A DNA stretch of 64,000 nucleotides from Pyropia haitanensis (Eukaryota > Rhodophyta > Bangiophyceae > Bangiales > Bangiaceae). The position numbers and the translations under genes were made by a program. The notes beneath the pieces were generated by a model, which had not been told where the DNA came from, searched no databases, and saw only the letters and a list, made by a program, of their open reading frames with translations. Below are positions 34,892 through 45,581 of this stretch, piece by piece; positions within the stretch are counted from its first letter, which is position 1, and each line of letters starts with the position of its first letter. The DNA is taken from positions 2,792,172 to 2,856,171 of the forward strand of contig SDUX01000004.1 of the NCBI GenBank assembly GCA_008729055.1, written 5' to 3'.

Positions 34892-35262
34892 GGCCGCCGC
34901 CGCCGCCGCCCAGGCCGCTGCCGCCGCCGCCGCCGCCGCCGCCGACACCACGGGCAGCCGTCGACACGGGAATCCACACCGTCCCCGGGTGGACGTTGAG
35001 GTGCAGCCGGTCGTCGAGGGCGTGGAGGTAGCCGAGCGCCGACGCAACGTCGAGGAGGATATTCATCCGGTCGGCCGTCGACAGCGGCAGCAGCGACGGC
35101 GCGGCGCGGCTGCTCGAGCCACCCCCGCCGCCGCCGCCGCCGCCGCCGCCGCCATCGGCGGCTGCGCCGCCGGGCGGCGCCGCCGCGCGGCCGCCGCCGC
35201 CGTCGGCGGCGCGGCCCGCGGCGACGGCCGCGGCGGCGGCCTTGCCGAGGCGGCTGCGGCCG

Positions 35263-35306
<44 letters not shown>

Positions 35307-36113
35307 GTCTGAGGCGCCCCCCCGCGGGCGGCCGGCGGCGGCCAGGACGCGCCCCATCAGCGCCTCGAGCGGCGTCGCGCCCGTCAAGTCCTCCACCAGC
35401 AGCACCGTCAGCGGCTCCCCGTCGGTGCCCGTCACCCCCCCGGTGCCGTCCCCCCCCGGCTGCGACGTGGCCACCCCGTACAGCGTCACCAGGTTGGGGT
35501 GGCGGAGCTTGGACCACCCGCGCAGGCTGCCGCCGCGGCCACCGCCGCCGCCACCACCACCACCACCACCACCACCACCACCACCCCCATCCCCCCCACC
35601 GCCGCCGGCGCCACCACCGCCGCCGCCGCCGCGGACCCCCCCCGCGGCGGCGACGCCGAGGCCACTGCCAAAGCCGACGCTGCTGCCGCCACGGGCCGGG
35701 AGCTCAAAGCGCAGCGACACGGGCGTGCCGCCGACGGTGGCGGCAACCGCCGCCGCGGGCGGGCTGCCGGTCGTCCACACCACCGCCGCGGCGGCGGCAG
35801 CAGCAGCGGCGGCAGCGTCGGCCAGGCGGGTGGTGGTGTGGTAGAGCGCCTGGGGGGTGGGCAGCGTCGTGGGGGGGGGGGGGCGCCCGCCGTCGGTAGC
35901 GCCACCGCCGGCGCCGGCGGCGGGCGGGCGCACCCCCCCGGGTGGGGGTGGCAGCAGCGGCGGCGGCGTGGCGGCGGGTGCGCCGAGCGCCCCCCCCCCC
36001 CCCCGGCGACGGTCAACCCCCCCCCCCCCCCGCCGGCCGGGGCTCCCCCCCCCCCCCCCCCCCGGGGCCCCCCCCCCCCGCCACCCCCGCCACCGCCGCC
36101 ACCCCCGCCACCC

Positions 36114-36145
<32 letters not shown>

Positions 36146-36555
36146 GCGTCGGCACGGAGCGCGGCGAGGACGTCGGCCACGACCGGCGGCAGCGGCGTGT
36201 GGGCCTCCACGGCAACCGCCACGCGGTTGGCCACCCCCCCCAGCACGTCCCCATCCGCGGCGGCAGCCGGCAGCACCCCCCCCACCGCCGCCTCGTCCGC
36301 GTACGCGGTCGCCGACCGGACCGCCGCGTACAGCGCCCACTGGGCGGCGAGGTCGACGCGGAAGCGGGCCATCCGGCCCGGCACGCGCTCCAGGTCGCGG
36401 AGCTCGTGGAGCGTCGCCGCCACCCGGCGGACGAGCGCCGCCGCCGCCGCGGGCCGCGCCGCCGCCGCCGCCGAGCCGGCCGTCACCGCGTCGCGGAGCG
36501 CGCCAAAGGCGGTGAGGATGTCCACGCACGGCGACTGCTCCGCGACGGTGCCCAT
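32012..36555 (-). CDS. pseudokinase with N-terminal helical domain and Sel1 repeats
   Basis: A protein of about 1,500 residues, start MGTVAEQSPCVDIL at 36555, stop 32012. Domains in order are: an all-helical N-terminal region (ALVRRVAATLHELRDLERVP, FRVDLAAQWALYAAV, ANRVAVAVEAHTPLP) to about residue 165; a Gly/Pro linker; a protein-kinase-like domain; then Sel1 repeats. In the kinase-like domain LRHPNLVTLYGVATS, LLDVASALGYLHAL and LPPEVARKETPTPAADVWQL are typical of TKL-type kinases. The catalytic HRDLKPxN is HLNVHPGT, so the catalytic Asp is Asn. DFG is DPA, and no glycine loop or clear beta-3 lysine is seen, so it should be catalytically dead. Sel1 repeats begin with AAWNLHACYRRG and resume as LFALGLAYEVGYG, LAVSLCYSAGRG and LRLAQLYERGGGG. 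The frame shifts at C- or G-tracts near 36000-36075, 33939-33954, 33412-33425 and 33196-33232. The segment MFGGAVLPEPLDTVPARAG lies in the third frame between the last two. Confidence 0.7.
33464..33515. repeat. 9-bp tandem repeat (CACTGCCGC) in coding sequence
   Basis: Five near-perfect copies of CACTGCCGC give a Gly-Gly-Ser repeat in the minus-strand pseudokinase-Sel1 protein. A (CAC) trinucleotide run follows at about 33535-33576. Both lie in the linker between Sel1 blocks. Confidence 0.7.
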
Positions 36556-36615
36556 GGTGGGGGTGCCCCCGCCGCGTCGCGGCGGCGGCGCGCGTCCCGC
36601 CGTTTCGGGGCAAGG

Positions 36616-36617
<2 letters not shown>

Positions 36618-36654
<37 letters not shown>

Positions 36655-36833
36655 AGGGGGGAGGGGGGAGGGGGGGAGGGGGGAGGGTGGGGGGGGTGGG
36701 AAGAGCGAAGCGCGACCGTCAAAAAAAAAAAAAACAGCGGGGGGGAGCCGACCGCAGGGGCGGAGGAATTGGGAGGCGGCCGCGGCGTGACGCACGCCCC
36801 GAGGGGCAAGTGGAAAAAAAAAAAAAAAAAAAA
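36618..36833. repeat. three poly(A) tracts upstream of the pseudokinase gene
   Basis: A30 (36618-36647), A14 (36721-36734) and A20 (36814-36833) interrupt a G-rich sequence. On the coding strand of the pseudokinase gene they are T tracts, 60-280 bp upstream of its ATG. Such tracts exclude nucleosomes in other eukaryotes; a promoter role here is inference. Confidence 0.6.
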
Positions 36834-37697
36834 GAGGTAGAGCGCGTGCACGAGGAGGAGGGGGCAGGGGGGGGGGGGAAGTTGGGGGGGGGGGGGAGGG
36901 AGGAGGGGGGAGGGGGGGGGAGGGGACGGACACCGCCGCGCCCCACCGCCACCGCCACCGCCACCGCCACCGCCACCGCCGCCGCCGCCGGCCGCTGCCG
37001 CCCGCCGCGGCGACGCGGCCGACCCCCCCCCCGACGCGCCCGCGGCGGTGGCGGCCGCGACACGACCGCCGCACGCGGCGGGCGGCGGCGGGCGGCCCAC
37101 CCGCGGCCACGGCGGTGCGGGGGGGCGGGGGGGGGGGGGGGGCGGGACGCCGGCCCGCGCCGCGGTCGCGGCGGCCACGCAGACGCCGCCGCCGCCGCCG
37201 CGGACCGCGGCGGTGCGCGCTGCGCGCGCGCGCGCGCGCGGGGGAGGGGGGGGGGGGGGGGGGGGGGTGGGGGGGGAGGGACGGACGCGCGCTCGTCGGG
37301 CTGGCCGGCCGCCCGCGGCGACGGGGTGGCCGCTGGTCGGCCGACGAGGCGGGCGGTGGGGGTGGCCGCAGCGGGGCGGTGTGGTGGCGGTGGGGGGGGT
37401 GGGGGGGGGTGGGGGGGGGGGGACGGAGGGGGCGGGCTGGTGGGGGGTGGTCGGGTGGGGGGGGGGGCGCCGGCGGCGACGATAGTTGGGGTGGGGAGGG
37501 GGGAGTTGGGGTGGGGGAGGGGGGGGGGTGGGAACGACACCGCCGCCGGGGAGGAACGCGGCGGCCCGCCACGGCGGCGGCGGGGGTGTGCCCAAGACGC
37601 GGTAGCCGTCCGCGGGGGGAGCGGGGCGCGGGGGCAACCGCGGCGGCGGCGGCGCGACTCGCGGCGGGCGTGGCGGCGGCCGCGTCGGCGGGGTCGA

Positions 37698-37728
<31 letters not shown>

Positions 37729-37918
37729 CCGCCGACGGGCGCGCGCGCGTCCCGCCGCCCGCCGTTGCCGCCGGTGCTCGCGTCTGTGGCACCCGCCGGC
37801 CACGCGGGTCGCCGCCCCCCCCCCACCCCCCGCCCGCGTCGCGGCGGGCACAGCCGCGGCGGCGGCGGCCGCCACGGCTGCCGCCTCGCCGCCGCGCCGG
37901 CCGGCCGCCGCGTCCCCC

Positions 37919-37962
37919 CGCCCGCCCGCCCGCCCGCCCGCCCGCCCGCCCGCCCGCCCGCC
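37919..37962. repeat. GCCC tetranucleotide array
   Basis: About ten uninterrupted GCCC units. Its complement-type motif, a GCGG array, recurs just after the SPT16 gene at 54458-54486. Confidence 0.8.
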
Positions 37963-40443
37963 GTGGCCGGCCGCGGCCCATCCCGCCGCCGCCGCCGCCC
38001 GACGCACCGGCGCGGGACGTGCGTGGCGGCCGTGTCGGCCGGCCGGCCGCCGCCGCCGCCGCCACTGTCGCTGCCGCCGCTGCTGCGGGTCCGTGGCGGC
38101 AGCGCGGCGTGGCCATGGGGGGGGGGGGTGGGCGGCTGCGCGGCGGCGAGACTAGACAGAGGACGGGGCGGGGCTGTCGGGGCGTGGCCGTCCATGTTGG
38201 TCGCGGCGGGGGGGGGGAGGGGGCGTGCGCGGCTCGGCGGGGGGGGGGGGGGGGGGGTGCGTGGGGGGGGTGGAGGGGAAAAGGCCGGGGGGGTCGCCCC
38301 CGCCCGCCGCCGCGGCGGGCGCACCCCCAGCGCCCCCCCCCCCCCCCCCCCCCCCGGGCGGCTCGCCGCCGTCGCCGGCGGCAACGGCGGTGGGGAGGTG
38401 CGGGCGAGCGGCGCGGCCGCCGCCGCGGCGGCAGCGGCGCTGCCGTGGCGGCTCCCGCGGGTGGGCCCGCCCGCCGGCGGCGAGGGGGGGGTGGCGAGGG
38501 GGTGTGCCCGCCGCGGTGGGGCCGACGGGGTGGACGGCTGGAAGGAGGGGGGATGCCGCGGCGGCCGGGGGGGGGGGGGGCCGCCGTCTGTGGGTGGGGG
38601 GGGGGTGGCGGCCGTCTGTGGGTGGGGGGGTTGGGGGGGGCGCCGGTTGCGCCCCTGCCGCGCCGCGGCGCGCCGCGAACCGGTGGCGGCGGCGGTGGCG
38701 GCGGTGGCGCTCGGCACGGGGCGCGACGGCGGCGCGGCGCGGCGGCGGCGCGGCGGCGGCTGGCTGCCGCCGCCGCCCGCGTGGGACTGGGCGGCGGCGC
38801 ACGCGGGAGTGGCTGCCGCGGCGTGGCGGGGGGGGTGGGTGGGTGGAGGTTGGGGGGGGTGGAGGTGTGGGGTGGGGGAGGGTGGCACCCACGGCTCCTG
38901 TGGCAAAGATCCACTGGGCGGCGCGCCGCGGGCCGTCCATTTTCCCCGTCGACGGCCGGGGTGGCTGGGGGGGGGGGTGGGGGAACCCAAAACGGGCGCC
39001 GCCGGTGCGCCCCACCCCCCCCCCCCCCACCACCCTCGGCCGCGGCGTTCTCGGTGCGCCGTCGGTGCCTCGCGTCCGCCACGCTGCCGGGCCGGGCAGC
39101 GGTGCCAGCCGGGCGTCCCGTTGGTTGACGGGGGGGGGGGAAGCGCCGCCACTGGCGGCGCTCGTGGGGTGGAGGGCGGCCGCCTCGGCCGGGCCCCACA
39201 ATCGCCGCGGGACTCTGGCCGTCGCCCCGCCGCGTCGCCCATGATCGGGGGGGCGGGGGGGGGCCAGTGGGGTGACCCCGTGACCGTCCCGGCCCCACCC
39301 CCCCCCCACACAGAGATCCCAAACGACGCGTCCGACGCCCGCCGCGGCGACGCGACGGCCGACGCGCGGCGGCAGCCGGCAACGCCGCCGCGGCCGGCCG
39401 GCCGGCCGGCCCCGCCCGCGCGTGGGCGGGCGCCCGACCCCGCTGGCCACGACGCCCCACCCCCGTGTGACCGCGGCGGCCACGCCGCGCGGGCGGCACG
39501 CCCCGCGCGTCGCGCGAGCCGGCGGCAGCCGCGTTGCTCACGGGGGGGCGGGGGGGGGGGGGGTGGGGGGGGGGGGGGGGGGGAGGTGTGCGTGCGGCGG
39601 CGGCCCGCCGGGGGCGCCCCCCCCTGCCCCGGCCGCTGTGCCCGACGGCGGTGGCCGCCGCACTGGGGGGTGGCGGCCTCTGCGTGGCGGCGGCGGTGGC
39701 AGCAGACGCGCTCGCGCGGGCGGCCGAGGGTTGGGGGAAGGGGGGGGGGGGAAGAGGGTGGGGGGGGAAGAGGGCGTGTCGGTGCGCCGCGGGTGCCACC
39801 GCCGACGGGCCGCGCGGTTCCCCCTCCCCCCGGTGGACGGCGGCGGCGGCAACGGCGCGCGGCACGACCGCCGGGTGGGGGGTGCGTGCCGCTGGTCGCC
39901 GCACCCCGGCCGCCCGCGGGGGGGGGGGCGTTGGCGACCACCCCCCCGCGCGGCGGGACGGGCAGAGGCAGCCGCGCCGCGGCGGCCGTCCTCGGCCGGT
40001 GCCGCCGCGGCGAGCCGCCGCGGCGGGGCCGCCGCGGCGGACGGGCGGCCGCAACGCACAGGCGGTGGGCGTGCGTGCCGAGCCGCTGCCGACGTGCCCC
40101 CGTGGGGGGATGGGAAAGAGGGCGCCACGCCCGCCGGCCGGCAAACCGCCGACCGTGGCTGCCCCGACGACCCCCACCGGCGGTGCCAACGGACCGCGGC
40201 CACACAGCGCTGGAGCGGCCACGAGGAGTCACAAGCGTCGCCACCCCCCCCCCCCCCCCTCCCCCCCCCTCAAACCGTATCACTGCCATCGAGGGGACGA
40301 GGAATCCGTTCCATCTTGCGCCACGAGCAGCAGCAGCAGCCGCTCCTTTCCAAACCAGCAGACAACAACCCTACAAAAGCAACACAAAGAAAAAGGGGAC
40401 CCACCCCCACACGACCACCTACAGCGGCACGCCGCGACAACCG

Positions 40444-41022
40444 TCACACCTTCTTCTGCGCCGCGTGGCGGATGGGGTTGACCTCTACCGGCTCGCCCGC
40501 GACGCGCTCCTTGGCCAGGTCCATCTTTCGTGTCGCCGCCCGCCACTCGTCACTCATCGTAACCGGCGTTGTCGCTGGCGCAGGGTGAGAGGGGGAACGG
40601 AAAAAAATACGAGCGCCAGGACGACGCCGGGGAAGAGAACGCGACGGAAATCGTGTGAGGGTGATGAGCACGCGGCGACGGCTTGCCATGGAAAAAAAAA
40701 CTGTGGCGGCGATCCAAGCCGGCGGTGGTCACCTGTACACGCACAACCCACACCCACACATATACACGCGCACATAGCATTCAAGCCGCCGCCCCGTCGG
40801 ACCGGGTCAGCCAGGGGCAGCGCACCACGCGCCGCCAATCCCAAAAAACAAACGCAGCAACAAAAAAAAACAAGAAAGCGTACCCACCGAGCGACGGTAC
40901 GCCCACAAGACGCCCGCGGCGCCCATGATAGCCGCCACCCCGCCCGCCACTTGCACGCTGGGGCGGACGCGCGCCAGCGACGGCCACGGCAGCCGGTCGG
41001 TGCCCGACCGGTCCACGGGCAT
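40444..41022 (-). CDS. small DUF1138-like mitochondrial membrane protein
   Basis: Two exons, 41022-40884 and 40574-40444, joined over a 309-bp intron (GTACGC donor, CGCCAG acceptor), encode 89 residues. Residues 1-23 are polar and basic, a single membrane helix follows (VAGGVAAIMGAAGVLWAY), and a conserved tail reads ATTPVTMSDEWRAATRKM and ends EPVEVNPIRHAAQKKV. The tail matches the TTP-T-S-EW--AT and PV--NPI pattern I remember for plant DUF1138 proteins (Arabidopsis OZI1), which are mitochondrial and have been reported with respiratory complexes. The splice junction restores that pattern exactly, which supports both the intron and the family. The predicted place is the mitochondrial inner membrane with the tail on one side. 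The molecular role is unknown. Confidence 0.65.
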
Positions 41023-41531
41023 CGTGGCGGGGGTGTGCGGATCCGCGCGGCGGGAGGGGGCGTCACGACGAAATCAGCAGGAGACGCCGGGCAGGGATTG
41101 TGGGGGGGACCGACCGATGGTCGCGAGAGGGGGTGGGCCGCGCGGAAAAGACCAGGGGCTCGCGGACCGGCGATGACGAGCAGCGCGCAAGTCACCGCCG
41201 CGCCGTGCTGCTGCGTGCTGCTGGTGGGCGCCGGGACCGTGAAAAGTGGCCTTGCCACGTGGAAGAAGCGTGGAAACAAAAATCCCGATCGGTGCAGCTC
41301 GCATGTAATTGCAACAAATCGAACGATTTTGTGTGGAGAGTCCGCTCGACCAATCAGCGACGGAAAAAGTACACCCGGGTGGCCGCAGCCTGTGCCATTT
41401 GCGGCTGCGCGGCGCTCCCGCCGCCGCGAGGCGCGAGGCACGAGCCGTTGTCCGCCAGCCACCCGAGGCCACGCCAGCGCCGAGCACAACGGCGGCGGCG
41501 ACGGTGGCATCGGGCGCGCTGGCGCCGTCGC

Positions 41532-41601
<70 letters not shown>

Positions 41602-42165
41602 TGCCCGCCGCCGCCGCCCGCCGCCGCCCGCCGCCGCCCGCCGCCGCCACCGCCGCCGCTGCCCCGCTGGCCCGCAGTAGACAGCGGCGCCCCCCCTATC
41701 CACCGGATTGCGGGTGCGGTCGTTGCCGCCGCGGGCTCGTCGGTGCCGCGCCGGGCGGCGGCAGTCCCGTCGGCTGGGGGCGTGCACGGCCTGGCCCGTC
41801 CAGCGGCAGCGGCCTCTGCGTGGCATCGCGGCGGCGCACCCCGGGCTCTGCCTCATCGCCAGTTCCCCCCCCCTACCGTTCCTTCCCCACCACCCCCGCT
41901 GGACCCCTCTCCTCGCCCCCCCCCCTTCTCGCTCTTCCTCTCGCCGCGACCCTGCCATCACCCGCGGGCGGTCCATGACGCACCCCCCCCCCCCCGTCCG
42001 CACCCTCCATTTCCGCCCTTGCCGCTGCCCGCGGCGGTGGCGCTCGTCGGCGGTCGCCCCGCGTTGTGGGCGGCGTCTGTGGGGCGGCGGCGGCGGCGGC
42101 GCCCGCCGGTGGTGGTGCGCGTCCGCCGCCGCGGCGCCGCCCGTCCCCCCCCGCCGCGGCGCGCC
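41023..42165. other. divergent promoter region
   Basis: This lies between the DUF1138-like gene (-) and the PHO80-type cyclin (+). A lower-GC pocket at 41260-41400 contains CCAAT. The remainder to 42165 is C-rich, with long GCC trinucleotide runs (about 41520-41660), and is probably cyclin 5' UTR. Confidence 0.45.
41348..41356 (+). promoter_or_regulatory. candidate CCAAT box
   Basis: GACCAATCA sits in the AT-richer pocket between the divergent genes, about 330 bp upstream of the DUF1138-like start and 810 bp upstream of the cyclin. The core matches the site upstream of the aldolase gene. Confidence 0.3.
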
Positions 42166-43133
42166 ATGGGCGGCATGCGCCCGTCGCTTGCCGAGCGGGA
42201 CGAGCTGCTGCTCGCCGTCCTCCGGGCGGTCCTCGTCACCCGCGTCCGCGCCGCGGATGACGCGGCGGCAGCCGCCGCCGCAGCAGCAGCAGCGGCGGCA
42301 GCCGCGACCGGCGGGGCGGCCAATGGCGGCGGCGACGGCGGGCGCGCCGCCGCCGCCACCGCGGCCGCGGCCGGCCCCGTCACCGCCTTCCACGCGCTCA
42401 AGCTGCCGCAGATCAGTGTGCCCGCGTACGTGGACCGGCTGATGGCGTACATGTTTTGTTCCAAGCCGTGCTGGATCGCGGCCATGATCTACCTCGACCG
42501 CCTCGCCGCGCGGTGTGGCCCCGTCGCGGCGGTCACGCCCTTGACCGTCCACCGGCTGCTGCTGACGGCGCTGGTGGTAGCGGCCAAGTTTTACGACGAC
42601 GTCTTTTACGACAGCCACTACTACTCGCGCGTCGGCGGCATCACCGTCGCCGAGGCCAACACGCTCGAGCTGGAGTTCCTCTGTGGCCTCGACTGGGAGC
42701 TCGTCGTGGACGGCGACGAGTACGAGGCGATGGAGGGGCGGCTGCTGGGGGAGGCGCTCGCGTCGCCGTTTGCGGCGGAGGCGCAGGTGCTGGCGCTCGA
42801 CGCGGGGCTGGCGGGCATGAACCTCGACCGCCACCACCCGCCACCGGGGGGGCGGCCAGACGCGTACGCCGCCCCACAGGGGGGGGGGGGGGGTGCGTAC
42901 GCCGCCGCCGCCACGCCCGTGGGCGGGGGGGCGGCGTTTGGCACCCCCGTGGGGGGGGGGGGGGGGTACGCCGTCGCCGCCCCCGCGGGCGGGGGGGCGT
43001 ACGCGGCGCCCGTGGGGGCGGCGGGGGTGCGCTCGCCGCCGCCGCCCCAGCCGCCGCCGCGGTCTACGCCGCGCCCGTGGGAGCGGGCGCCTACGCCAAG
43101 GCGGGGCAGCGGCCGCCGCTGTTTCGCCCATAG
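42166..43133 (+). CDS. PHO80-like (P/U-type) cyclin
   Basis: A cyclin of the PHO80/Pcl group. These partner with a Pho85-type CDK and often link nutrient, especially phosphate, status to cell-cycle control. The start at 42166 (CCATGG) gives MGGMRPSLAERDELLLAV, then a polyalanine insert, then the complete cyclin box: FHALKLPQISVPAYVDRLMA, CSKPCWIAAMIYLDRLAARC, LTVHRLLLTALVVAAKFYDD, VFYDSHYYSRVGGITVAEAN and TLELEFLCGLDWELVV. YYSRVGG and LELEFL are diagnostic of this subgroup. The C-terminal tail is made of YAAP-type repeats rich in Gly/Val/Pro. Within it the frame must shift once, most simply at GGGGG 43023-43027, to reach GAYAKAGQRPPLFRP and the stop at 43133. Total length is about 320 residues. 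Confidence 0.88.
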
Positions 43134-45581
43134 CGGCGGCGTGGGGGGGCGGCACGCGCGCCGGCGGGGTGAGGGGGGACGACGCTGCCGAGGGACGGTA
43201 CGCGGCCGGGGCGCCCGCGGCGAGCGGCCTGGTCGGCTGTGGTGGTGACGCTGCCACCGCTGACGGGCGGCCAACACCCGGGGTCATCCGCGCCCTCTGC
43301 CGCGCTCTGCCGCTCTCGTTTGTTGGACGCGGCGCCGTGTCCCGGCCGAGGCAGCCGCCGGTGGTCTGGGCGTGAGCAGGAGGGGGTGCCACCTCTGTCG
43401 GTCGGCGGCGGCCGGCGGCGGGCCGTTTGACGGGTCGGCGTCAATGGTGCCACCGCCGCGTGGCCTTGCCCCTGTTGCCGTCGCCGGCGGCGGGCGGCGT
43501 GACGCTCCGCTCTCCGCCGAGGTCGTCGGGGCGGCCAGCCTGGCGGCGGTCGCCGCCGCCCAACGGCTTCCCTCCCGTGGCATGCTTTACCGCCACCGCC
43601 CCCCACCCGCGTGCGCCTTTTCCCGTGGCGCGCGCGCTAGCACCACCGGCGCGGCACTTGTGTGGCGGCCGGCCGGGCCGGCCGCCGCGATGCGGCGGGC
43701 TGCGCTCCCGCGCCGCCGTTTGTGTGTATGACTTGTGTTTTTTTTTTTTTCTTGTGTGTGGACTTTTCCGCGGCGAGCAGCTGGCAGGAGCTTGTGGATG
43801 GATGGGGCGTGGTGTGGTGGGGCATTGGATCGGGTGGGGGCGGGGGGGGGTGAGGGGTGCGGGGTGAGAGGGGTGAGGGGACTGGGGGGCGGGGCAAGGG
43901 GGATATGGGAGGGGGAGGCGAGAGGGGAGCGGTGGGGGAGGCGAGCGGGTGGCTGCCTCATCGGCGCCGTGCCCGCGATAGGGTGTTGCGGCGTGGGCGC
44001 GGTGCGGTGGGGCAGTGCACTCCTTGTCACCGACAGCGGGGCGTGGAGGTGGGGGGGCGGGGGGCAGTGGGTGGCCGGCAGAGGTAAACCAGTGTTGGCC
44101 GAGACGGGTGCGTCGCCGTCAGCAGGGGTATGTGCCGGTGGATAGCACACGTAGGCGCACTATCCAGCTGAGAGCACCGGGCCCGCCTCTGTCGGCGGCA
44201 TGCAGTTGGCAATACAGCCTGTGTTGCGGCAGCTATCCGTACGACACGGACACAAAACTAGTATGGGCGGGATCGGGTCTTGCTGGGACACCCCGCAGTC
44301 GCGGCATGCAACCAGCGCGAGGGCGTGACACGTAAACCAGAATCAAAGTGGTCTCCGTTGCTGCCCAACGCGTGAAGCGAGTCACACGTCTGCCATTTCA
44401 ATGACGAATTCTTGCTATCCTGGCTCACGACGGAATGGGCCATGTGTCACGGGCGCCCCTCCCCCCCGACGCCTGGTCCGTCCCCCCCACCGCTGCTGCC
44501 CGCCGCGCTTCACTCCCGTTGGGGGGGACCACCGCCACGGCGCACGCCCTTGGTGGTCAGGACCGCCCCCCCGCTCCGGTCACCCCCAAGACACCGCGGG
44601 AAGGACCCCCGCAGGCGCCGCCGCCGCACCCCCTGGTCGCAAAACCAAAGCGCCGCCGCCCCCCCCCTCCCCCCCCCGCCCGCCCCGCCCACGACCACCG
44701 TAGGAAGGACGGGGTGACCCCTCCGCGGCGGCCGCCCCGCCGCCAGCAGCGTGCCGGCGCGCCACCACGGGCGGCGTGCCGCTGCCGCGGCCCGCCGGCG
44801 CGGCCGCGCGCCCCCCCCACCGCCGCCCGTCGGCGGCAGCGGAGCCGCCGCCCGACGCCGCCGCCCCGCCGGTGGCCGTTGCGGCGCGGGGTGGCCGCCC
44901 GCGGCGCGCCCGTTTGTTTGTTGTGTTTTTTTAAACGGGGCGGCGTGGCCGGCGCGCAACCCCTCGCTGCATCGGCGCGCCGTCCCCTTGCCGACCCCCC
45001 GCGGTCGCGCGGCCGCGGCGGGGGCGGCGGGGGGGCACGGCCGGCGGCGGGCCGTGCCCCCCTTTCCCCACCCTCTGCGGCCTCGGGCGGGCGCCGGCGG
45101 GCGCGCCCTTCCCCCTGCGCCGGTCCCGCGCCGGCTCCACCCGCCCCCCCGCCACTCTCCTCACCCTGGGACGCCGTCGCCCCACTCACCACCAGTGCCC
45201 TCTTGATCCAGTCTGATGGGTGGCGCCAACGTCGCCAGCCGCTCACACTCCGCCCCCTCCCCCCCCCCCCCTCCCCTCCGCGCACTACCCCCACGCCCCC
45301 GACCCTCGAGCCCCCCCGCCACCGTTCACCACCGCCCACGCCACCAGCGGTCCACAACACCGCCGCCGACCGCCGCCACACGCGGCGAGGCCCTCTTTTC
45401 ACTTCTACCCCACCTCCCCCCTACGACCTCCCGCCCGCACGCCCCCATCGCCGTCCACCACCGGGCACCGCGGCGGGGGTCCACGCCGCCGCCCGACGCC
45501 GCCGCCCGACGCGGACATTGCCCCTCCGCTTGCTCACCCCTGCGCCGGCCGCTGAGGCAACGCCGTGGCAACACGGGGAGA
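43134..45581. other. no supported gene
   Basis: The cyclin 3' flank is followed by GC-rich DNA. A T13 run (43739-43751) lies in a T-rich patch about 600 bp after the cyclin stop. Open frames are Arg/Pro/Ala-rich on both strands and show no domain. Confidence 0.45.

Larger units (their letters stand above)
36556..40443. other. 3.9 kb of extreme G/C tracts, no supported gene
   Basis: Frames longer than 1,100 codons stay open on both strands here, purely because GC-rich sequence lacks stop codons. None contains a domain. Visible contents: A tracts of 30, 14 and 20 bases at 36618, 36721 and 36814; a (CG) run near 37221-37237; long G and C homopolymers; a GCCC tetranucleotide array at 37919-37962; and a 30-bp duplication near 38580-38630. 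The portion next to 36556 is the pseudokinase gene's 5' region. Confidence 0.5.

Noticed and set aside
37919..37962. CRISPR-like or satellite array
   Set aside because: It is a plain tetranucleotide run without spacers, and CRISPR arrays are not expected in a eukaryotic nuclear genome.
36483..43248. Open frames of 1,100-1,800 codons on both strands
   Set aside because: They consist of Pro, Gly, Ala and Arg runs, overlap each other in all frames and ignore the real small genes inside. They reflect the lack of stop codons in very GC-rich DNA.
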